Source of the DNA: Candidatus Uhrbacteria bacterium
Lineage (GTDB): Bacteria > Patescibacteriota > Patescibacteriia > UBA9934
DNA: 20,618 bases
Assembly (NCBI GenBank): GCA_903891735.1
Contig: CAITFQ010000078.1
Location: 1-20,618 of the forward strand
Direction: 5' to 3'
The position numbers and the translations under genes were made by a program. Positions 6,907 to 12,773 of this stretch are shown here, one piece after another (within the stretch, counting starts at the first letter, position 1; every line of letters starts with the position of its first letter). The notes under the pieces were generated by a model, which saw only the letters and a program-made list of their open reading frames with translations, was not told the DNA's origin and ran no database searches.

Positions 6907-7455
6907 TTACAACCAACTAAAGTCACTAACGAGCCACAAGTCTCCCTGCTTCACCAAAGTCACATTAATATCTTGATACCTCACACTCGTATTCGCTGGC
7001 GAATCAAACGACTCTTGGCGCTGTGTTGAAATCTTAAACACTGTCTGCGTGTCAGTCTCACTGACCACCTTACTCGACATCAAGCGCGTCGACACACCAT
7101 AATATTTGCCACTCGGTTTAGCCTGCGCGTCCTCGAGCAAACTCTTTAACTTACCTTGCAATTCCGTCGTCGTTAAACTGAGCACATCGTCAATATTAGT
7201 ATAACCTGACTCGGTCGAGTAACTCCCAAACCGCTCCACAAACACCCGAGCCACCGTACTCGCCGCCGCACTGGTCGCTACCACTGGCGTAGTCGTTCCA
7301 GTCGTACTTGATGTCTTAGTCGACGTCGTAATAGCAGCTTTATCTGTCTTAGTCGATGCTGTCGGCGCCTGCACTCGATTAAACCACAGCACTAACAGCA
7401 CCACGAGCGCGATGATGATAACAACTGCGATAATTATTTCCGTTCTTCTTTGCAT
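6907..7455 (-). CDS. VirB8-like / NTF2-fold bitopic membrane protein
   Basis: The 182-aa protein begins with a short basic segment and one membrane helix (about 7-25). A Ser/Thr/Ala-rich linker follows (about 31-66). The compact outer domain (about 67-182) shows helix then strand-rich features, including a conserved-looking end, GDLWLVSDFSWL. This layout (inner anchor, flexible linker, NTF2-like domain) is that of VirB8/TcpC-type T4SS scaffold proteins. The sequence is too divergent to assign by eye, so the call rests on layout and on its place directly after virB4. No Shine-Dalgarno is seen, and the second copy of the nested element lies 17 bases upstream of the start. Confidence 0.6.
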   Translation of the reverse strand: MQRRTEIIIAVVIIIALVVLLVLWFNRVQAPTASTKTDKAAITTSTKTSSTTGTTTPVVATSAAASTVARVFVERFGSYSTESGYTNIDDVLSLTTTELQGKLKSLLEDAQAKPSGKYYGVSTRLMSSKVVSETDTQTVFKISTQRQESFDSPANTSVRYQDINVTLVKQGDLWLVSDFSWL

Positions 7456-7472
7456 ATAATTTACTTAAACTT

Positions 7473-7597
7473 TAGAACTTACTCAGTTGAGACTAGTTTG
7501 AGTGCGGAGCAAGCCAAGCTCTTGAAGCTTAGTTAGTGCTAAGATGAAAGAGTTGGCGCAGCGACAAGCTCAAAATAGGCCAACTGAGTAAGTTCTA
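7473..7597. repeat. Nested inverted-repeat / structured element, copy 2
   Basis: Outer arms 7473-7489 and 7581-7597 pair perfectly over 17 bp. An inner stem pairs TTTGAG (7497-7502) with CTCAAA (7569-7574). A further stem pairs GCCAA/TTGGC (7513-7517 with 7553-7557) and CTCTT/AAGAG (7519-7523 with 7548-7552). The apical hairpin is CTTAG, loop TTAGTG, CTAAG (7528-7543). It shares core motifs with the copy at 1926-2053 while stem sequences differ. It overlaps the virB4 stop codon and precedes the virB8-like start. Confidence 0.75.
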
Positions 7598-9508
7598 ATC
7601 GCCGCCTCCCAACGACTTCTCAAACTGCTTCTTCGCCTGTTCCTGCTCCAACAACTGCTGCGGATTCGTTGTAATCAACTGATCCTCAGTATAGCTCGCT
7701 ACCACCTTAATCGCTGCGTGCTTTTGCCCAGCAAAGAAAATACCTTCACCAACGGCACTCTCGAGCAGCAAATATTTTTCACTATCCGTCAGGTTAAACG
7801 TCTTCTGAATCAAGTCAATCGCCGCTGGTGACTGCTTCAACAACATCTGCATTGAGCTATTGGTCACAATCGCTTGTCCATAAACACTGGTCAAGAAGTC
7901 GTTGACGTCTTGGGTAATTGTCGTCACACCCAAGAAATATTTACGCGCCCGCTTAACCAGCGCGAAAATAAACTTGGCGCTATCTTCATTCTGCATCAAC
8001 CACCACGCCTCGTCGATTACTAGAATGCGCTTCTTGCGTTCACTCCGCACCACATTCCAAATGTAGTTAACGATGGTATAAATCGCCATCGGTCGCAACT
8101 CGTCTTCCAAATCACGCACTGAAAACACCACCAACTGATTGCGCATCTCCACCGTCGTCAAACTATTTAACAAACCAGCAAACGTACCAGCCGTAAACTT
8201 CTGTAACCGCGCCACCAAATCCGTCCCACCCTGCATGCCATTCAACACGTCCTGCAAATCTTGCAAAACAGGGTACTCAACGCCCGTAAAATTCGCTAAA
8301 TCTGGCGTAATATCTTTCTTGGCGTAAGTTTCCAAGAGTGCCCGGTCAAGCAACGAATCCTCTTCCGGACTAAACCCAAGCTGGCTCTTCTCGCCCCGCG
8401 GCGTCCCAATCATGATCCGCAACAAGCCCTTAATCGTAATGACCGCGCTCCTGAGCACGTCCTCACTACTCGTTTCATCACCCTTACTCCGCGGCAAATC
8501 AAACGGGTTAATCTTAGCGTCAGACGCCAAACTCACGTTGACATAAGTTCCACCAACCGCCTCGCTCAAATGTCGGTATTCCATTTCTGGGTCGATAACA
8601 ATCACGTCTGTCCCCATCATCAAGGCTCGCAGAATCTCAAGCTTCACCGTATAAGATTTACCCGCACCAGAGGTTGCAAACACCAACGCATTAGCATTCT
8701 GTAAACTAAACCGATCAAACAAAATCAAGGAATTATTATGCCGGTTAATGCCGTACAAAATCCCGTTATCACTACTCAAATCACTCGACGTAAACGGGAA
8801 GGACGACGCAATCGGTGACGTATTCATGTTAAAACTAATCATCAACTCGTCATTACCGAGCGGCATCGTGCTGTTAAAGCCTTGCTCCGCCTGGTAAAAT
8901 CCGCGCTTACTCGAAATCAACTTAGTCCCAAAAATACTCTCAATCTGCTCACTCCGTTTATCCAATTCTTCTTTACTCTTAGCGTACAAAGTCACATAAA
9001 AAGCGAACTGAAAGAAGTGCTCAATACCCTGCGTCAAATCATCGCGCAACTGCTCAATATCGCGCAACGCCGTCTCACGAATCGGATCACGCGCCGCACC
9101 TTTATCATTATCAGAAATAATTTGCGCGGAAAGAACACCCACCTTATTCTTCAACTGCTTCAAAATAATCTCCGGCTTCACTGGGTAAAAAAACATCCCG
9201 ATATCAATCGTGCTGTTATAATTGATAATCGGCGTTCCCCAACCAATACCCACGTAACGCGGATACATGGTCACGAACAACGTCCGCACATAAGTGTCGC
9301 CCAACAACAAATAGTTAGGGAAAATCTGATACGCCGCCGGTGCCACCAAGTCACGAATCGACACCACGCCCCGCCGATAAGTTCGCTCTTCCTCCAGCGT
9401 CACCCGTTCTTGCTGTGCTGCTAGCTCTTTAGGCGACAAAACTCGCTGCACTCTCGGTGCGGCTGTCGTAGTCTTGCTTTGCTGCAGTTTTTCAACATCA
9501 AATGCCAT
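7595..9508 (-). CDS. virB4: VirB4-family T4SS ATPase
   Basis: The 637-aa protein has an N-terminal VirB4/TraC region (about 45-270) and a RecA-like motor domain. Walker A is in ATSGAGKSYT (278-287), followed by VIVIDPEMEY (302-311), typical of VirB4/TraC. Walker B is ILVIDEAWWLM (495-505). The TQDV sensor-like motif is at 532-535. VirB4 powers assembly of the secretion channel and substrate transfer at the membrane. It starts two bases after the stop of the traC-like gene, so the two are tightly coupled. Its TAG stop is buried in the arm of the structured element at 7473-7597. Usual VirB4 proteins are about 800 aa, so the missing N-terminal part is probably supplied by that upstream gene. Confidence 0.93.
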   Translation of the reverse strand: MAFDVEKLQQSKTTTAAPRVQRVLSPKELAAQQERVTLEEERTYRRGVVSIRDLVAPAAYQIFPNYLLLGDTYVRTLFVTMYPRYVGIGWGTPIINYNSTIDIGMFFYPVKPEIILKQLKNKVGVLSAQIISDNDKGAARDPIRETALRDIEQLRDDLTQGIEHFFQFAFYVTLYAKSKEELDKRSEQIESIFGTKLISSKRGFYQAEQGFNSTMPLGNDELMISFNMNTSPIASSFPFTSSDLSSDNGILYGINRHNNSLILFDRFSLQNANALVFATSGAGKSYTVKLEILRALMMGTDVIVIDPEMEYRHLSEAVGGTYVNVSLASDAKINPFDLPRSKGDETSSEDVLRSAVITIKGLLRIMIGTPRGEKSQLGFSPEEDSLLDRALLETYAKKDITPDLANFTGVEYPVLQDLQDVLNGMQGGTDLVARLQKFTAGTFAGLLNSLTTVEMRNQLVVFSVRDLEDELRPMAIYTIVNYIWNVVRSERKKRILVIDEAWWLMQNEDSAKFIFALVKRARKYFLGVTTITQDVNDFLTSVYGQAIVTNSSMQMLLKQSPAAIDLIQKTFNLTDSEKYLLLESAVGEGIFFAGQKHAAIKVVASYTEDQLITTNPQQLLEQEQAKKQFEKSLGGGD

Positions 9509-9510
9509 AC

Positions 9511-10200
9511 CTAAAAATTAGTTTCTATCCTCAGTTTATTCACATCCGTCATTTTCTGGCTCTCCGCCACGTCTGGATTATAAACAGAATAGTAGAGCTC
9601 AATCAGTCCCTGCGTATCCAGCATCGCACTCTGCAGGCCCATACTACCCAACCCCGACGCCACATTACTCGTACGTTGCATCAGCCTATCACGCCGCTCT
9701 CTAAACACTTTCTCGTTCAACTTAACCACAGAAGCTGGCGCCAAAGCCGTACTCACCTTACTCATGAAACTTTGCTTCTTATCCTGCAATGGATCAAAGG
9801 GAATCACCACAAAAAACCGCTTCTGCATGATCTCACCCAACTCCACCAACTCCGAAATAAAAGATGTATAGTCGCGAATTTGCGATTTCAATAACTCATT
9901 GGCAATCGTATCTTCCTGCTCTTTCAAACGCTGCAAATAGCCATCCACGTTCATCCGTCGCGACTGAATCACAATCTGTATCGGATGCTCCAAACTATTC
10001 AAAAACTGCATGTAACCCTGAATTACCGCCTGCTGCTCATCCTCACTCTTCAAAGCAAAGTTCAAGCTCGACACCATCAAGACCGTCCGCAACGTCCCAT
10101 CTTTCAGCACCACCACGTCCTCCCGAATCTCAGCAATATCCAAATAACGCTGCGTTGGTGGCCCTGCTTTTGGTTTAGCTAATTTATTAGTCGTAGCCAT
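9511..10200 (-). CDS. TraC-like protein, N-terminal VirB4 partner
   Basis: The 229-aa protein has no nucleotide-binding motif. Residues about 18-60 (a segment with VVVLKDGTLRTVLMVSS) resemble the beta-rich start of VirB4/TraC proteins. A helical part rich in Gln, Glu and Arg follows, then a strand-rich segment KRFFVVIPFD (about 127-136). Together with the ATPase encoded two bases downstream it would make about 866 aa, the length of an intact VirB4/TraC. A split of this kind is common next to PrgI genes in Gram-positive-type and CPR systems. No Shine-Dalgarno is seen. A dispersed repeat lies in the 46-base gap to prgI. Confidence 0.78.
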   Translation of the reverse strand: MATTNKLAKPKAGPPTQRYLDIAEIREDVVVLKDGTLRTVLMVSSLNFALKSEDEQQAVIQGYMQFLNSLEHPIQIVIQSRRMNVDGYLQRLKEQEDTIANELLKSQIRDYTSFISELVELGEIMQKRFFVVIPFDPLQDKKQSFMSKVSTALAPASVVKLNEKVFRERRDRLMQRTSNVASGLGSMGLQSAMLDTQGLIELYYSVYNPDVAESQKMTDVNKLRIETNF

Positions 10201-10211
10201 ATATCATTTTA

Positions 10212-10240
10212 GTCATTGCGAGCGTCAGCGAAGCAATCTT
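10212..10240 (+). repeat. Dispersed ~28-nt repeat, copy 1
   Basis: The string runs GTCATTGCGAGC, two or three variable bases, then AGCGAAGCAATCTT. Its ends ATTGC/GCAAT are complementary. It lies between prgI and the traC-like gene. Further copies are at 15715-15743 and 18033-18060, all in the same orientation. Confidence 0.75.
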
Positions 10241-10246
10241 CTTTAC

Positions 10247-10687
10247 TCAGTTCTCAGGATTGTAACTCCCACCCGTATTCACTACCAGTGTCAGCTCAGA
10301 TAGTCGACCCTTCTCAATCGGACTCTTAACTGCTGGCGGTGGTGGTGGCGCAACCTCTACCGGCTTCAAAAAAATCCGAATATCCGCGTCACTCAACGTT
10401 TTATCCCACACCCGCAAACTAGGCTTACGCATGGTCTGCACCACGTTCAAAATAATATAATGAAATGGCTGGCCATTAACCTTAAAAAAGGCAAAAATAG
10501 CTCCTAAAGCCAACACCGGCAGGCCGACGATCAACTGCAAAGCTAAACTCAAGAAAACGCGATACAAAATAAACTCAATCAACAAAATCGCTAAAAAAAT
10601 TATAAACTGCCGCGCCGTAACTGGCCCGATGATCTTCGCCTCGACGTCGAGGAACTGCGGCACCACAAATTGATTGCGTCCAGCCAT
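10247..10687 (-). CDS. prgI: PrgI family protein (VirB3-like T4SS inner-membrane component)
   Basis: The 146-aa product has a short N-terminal segment (VVPQFLDVEAKIIGPVT). Two adjacent membrane helices follow (about 26-45 and 47-68). The typical PrgI stretch NGQPFHYIILNVVQTMRKP comes next (71-89). A proline-rich tail PPPPP (113-117) ends it. PrgI proteins occupy the VirB3 position and are found immediately before VirB4/TraC in Gram-positive-type systems, as here. A TATAAT at 10694-10699 places the predicted transcript start on or next to the ATG, so the mRNA may be leaderless. The ~120-nt nested hairpin at 10766-10884 lies upstream. Confidence 0.9.
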   Translation of the reverse strand: MAGRNQFVVPQFLDVEAKIIGPVTARQFIIFLAILLIEFILYRVFLSLALQLIVGLPVLALGAIFAFFKVNGQPFHYIILNVVQTMRKPSLRVWDKTLSDADIRIFLKPVEVAPPPPPAVKSPIEKGRLSELTLVVNTGGSYNPEN

Positions 10688-10693
10688 GAGGCG

Positions 10694-10699
10694 ATTATA
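10694..10699 (-). promoter_or_regulatory. -10 box TATAAT for prgI
   Basis: A perfect TATAAT on the minus strand lies 6 bases from the prgI ATG. No recognisable -35 at 16-18 bases. The geometry predicts a leaderless transcript for prgI-traC-virB4. Confidence 0.45.
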
Positions 10700-10765
10700 T
10701 CACGTCCCGTCTATGCGAGGTAGATGAAAGTCGTTTAGAGCGGACGCAGTCAACGAAGACGAGTA

Positions 10766-10884
10766 GCTGTCGGGTAGCTCCTGCGCCAAGCGAAAGTCGG
10801 CCCTGTAACGGCGCCCGAGTCAGACGAGGTGAGACGGCCGTTACGGTTGACGACTTGCAGCGCGAAGCAGGACTACCCGATAGC
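10766..10884. other. Long nested hairpin upstream of prgI
   Basis: Bases 10766-10777 pair with 10873-10884 (12 bp, one G-T). After a bulged C, 10779-10784 pair with 10867-10872. Inside, 10794-10799 pair with 10851-10856. Near the tip, 10805-10812 pair with 10837-10844, extended by 10802-10803/10845-10846. The structure lies in a 227-base gene-free gap between the 616-aa gene and prgI. There is no T run, so it is not an ordinary terminator. It shares no obvious sequence with the 1926/7473 elements. Confidence 0.6.
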
Positions 10885-10914
10885 CACGAGGCGAGTCTAG
10901 GGCTGACGATAGCA

Positions 10915-12765
10915 TTAAAATCGCATTCTGGAATTTAACGATCCAATCGCCTTCATCTCCGCCGGACTCAAACTTTCCTCCCCCTTATTACGCCGCTTAC
11001 TCGCCACCTCAGCCAACGCCACCCCCGCCTGCAATGCCTCGCCCGCCATGGCCACATAAAGCTTACACACCGGACTCACACGCCAAGCCTGAATCCCCTT
11101 AATCCTTTCTTCGTACGACGTTGTCTGCAACGCCAACAACAAATCCTCAATCTTCTGCACCGCCTCCGCTGGATCACTCGACAATCGCCTAAAATCAGCC
11201 GGCATCATCGTCCCCAGCTCATCCACCGGTCCCACCAGCTTCGACTTAAACTTAACGTCACTCATCACCGGCTGCTCACCCGGCAACTGTGGCGGCACAC
11301 TGCCAAGCGTTAACATCGCCTTAGCCGGCATTGGCTTAGCTGCCTCCTGCGCCACCTCAATCTTGGCCTGGTCTATCTTCGCCGCCTGTCCCGCAACCTC
11401 ATCATCCTTACTCCTCGCCGCACTAACTCGCGCCTCCGGGAGCACCGGCACAATCGGTGCCTTAGGCAACGTCTTCGTCACCTCCGCAAACCGCTGATCC
11501 ATCACCTCACTCGCCGTCGGCCTAACATCAATTTCAGTCTTCGGCACTTCAACCTTAGCCATCTGCGAACTCAAACTCGACCGATGATACATGGCCACAC
11601 CCTCATTAATGGCCTTCGCCATCTTATCGACCGAACCATCATCCAACTTAAAATCATTAATAAGAACTCCCCTCGTCTGCATCTCATCTCTTACCCCTCG
11701 AATCATTTTTTCGGCTAGTCCAGCAAAATCCTTCTTCGCCATTCTCTTCTCCTGCAACAACGTCGACGCAGCACTAACTGCCAAATCGATAGCCGCCTTA
11801 AGCTTCTCACCCCCCCCCACATCCGTAATATCTTTCTTGGCAATCTCTTTGGCCTGCGCCACAATATCACCCTTATCCTCATCCACCACAAACTTCGGCA
11901 CGGCAATCCTAATCGGCGTCGTCGTCGACACCTCACTCGTCGGCACAATCTCTAGCATCGTACTCTTCACCTCCTCGACTTTCTTCTCCTCGATTACTGG
12001 AGCCTCGACCACCGGCTCCACAACCTCTTCTACTGGCCGAACCTCCTGGCTAACATCGTTTACTCCACCAACGCTCAGCGTTGGGCGCGAATCATCCATC
12101 GAGCTGAGCTCGACCGGCTGAGCCTCCTCGCTATCCTCTTCTTGAAACGTCTCGTCATGGCTATCATCGACGAATTCAATAAGATCTTTAGCATCATCAA
12201 TACTCTCCATCAAAGTCTTCGCTTGCTCTAACGCCAAACCGAGCCCACCAATATTCACCGGCCGAGCAAAAAACGTCATGGTCGCATCCCGTGTCTTCTC
12301 CCCGGCCACATAACTCTTCGCCAAAAACGCCAAACGCTTGATATGCACTGGACTGAGCGTCAACTCTAAATTCTCCGTCAAATTCCCAGCAAACCTATCC
12401 GCCGTAATCTTCTCTTTCCCCACCCTCTCCGCCGAATAATCACTCACCTTCCCTCCCCACTTCTCAATCTGTGCACCAACCCCTGGAAAGTAATTCTCGA
12501 GCGGCAGTAACCTAATCCCGGCAACATCACAAGCTATCTTCACCGACGTCGCCTCATCCACCCCAAACGCCTCCGCAATCATCTCCGGCATGTGCCCTAA
12601 CTCAATCTCTCCATCCAGCACCGCCCTGGTCAAAGTTAAGTACTCAATAGCACGATCAACTGATAGCTTATATTTATCCTGCAAATCCTCAAGCTTGCCC
12701 AAAATTTTCCCATCAATGAGAAATTGTCCAACAATCGGAATGTCCCTAATGCTTCCCCCTACCAT
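10915..12765 (-). CDS. 616-aa acidic protein of the T4SS-type cluster, unknown
   Basis: No signal peptide or membrane helix is seen, so it is probably cytoplasmic. Residues about 1-200 look like a helical globular domain. About 205-285 is low-complexity and acidic, rich in Val, Pro and Glu (VEEVVEPVVEAPVIEEKKVEEVK-like). Residues about 285-420 form a second helical domain (a segment reading IAKKDITDVGGGEKL). An Ala/Pro-rich linker then leads to a final helical domain (about 520-616). It starts 8 bases after the virB6-like stop, so the two are co-transcribed. The GGG at 317-319 is encoded by a run of nine G. I recognise no family; a cytoplasmic adaptor or substrate-handling protein is a guess. 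Confidence 0.8.
   Translation of the reverse strand: MVGGSIRDIPIVGQFLIDGKILGKLEDLQDKYKLSVDRAIEYLTLTRAVLDGEIELGHMPEMIAEAFGVDEATSVKIACDVAGIRLLPLENYFPGVGAQIEKWGGKVSDYSAERVGKEKITADRFAGNLTENLELTLSPVHIKRLAFLAKSYVAGEKTRDATMTFFARPVNIGGLGLALEQAKTLMESIDDAKDLIEFVDDSHDETFQEEDSEEAQPVELSSMDDSRPTLSVGGVNDVSQEVRPVEEVVEPVVEAPVIEEKKVEEVKSTMLEIVPTSEVSTTTPIRIAVPKFVVDEDKGDIVAQAKEIAKKDITDVGGGEKLKAAIDLAVSAASTLLQEKRMAKKDFAGLAEKMIRGVRDEMQTRGVLINDFKLDDGSVDKMAKAINEGVAMYHRSSLSSQMAKVEVPKTEIDVRPTASEVMDQRFAEVTKTLPKAPIVPVLPEARVSAARSKDDEVAGQAAKIDQAKIEVAQEAAKPMPAKAMLTLGSVPPQLPGEQPVMSDVKFKSKLVGPVDELGTMMPADFRRLSSDPAEAVQKIEDLLLALQTTSYEERIKGIQAWRVSPVCKLYVAMAGEALQAGVALAEVASKRRNKGEESLSPAEMKAIGSLNSRMRF
11810..11818 (-). repeat. Homopolymer G9 tract (C9 on +) inside the 616-aa gene
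   Basis: Nine consecutive C on the plus strand encode V-G-G-G on the minus strand. Runs of this length are prone to polymerase slippage, and a one-base change would truncate the protein about halfway. Confidence 0.8.
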
Positions 12766-12773
12766 AAATTAAT

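Noticed and set aside
7473..7597. Reading the structured element as an integron attC site
   Set aside because: attC sites end in GTTRRRY / RYYYAAC core sites. The arms here continue as perfect pairing with no such cores, and no integrase or cassette array is present.
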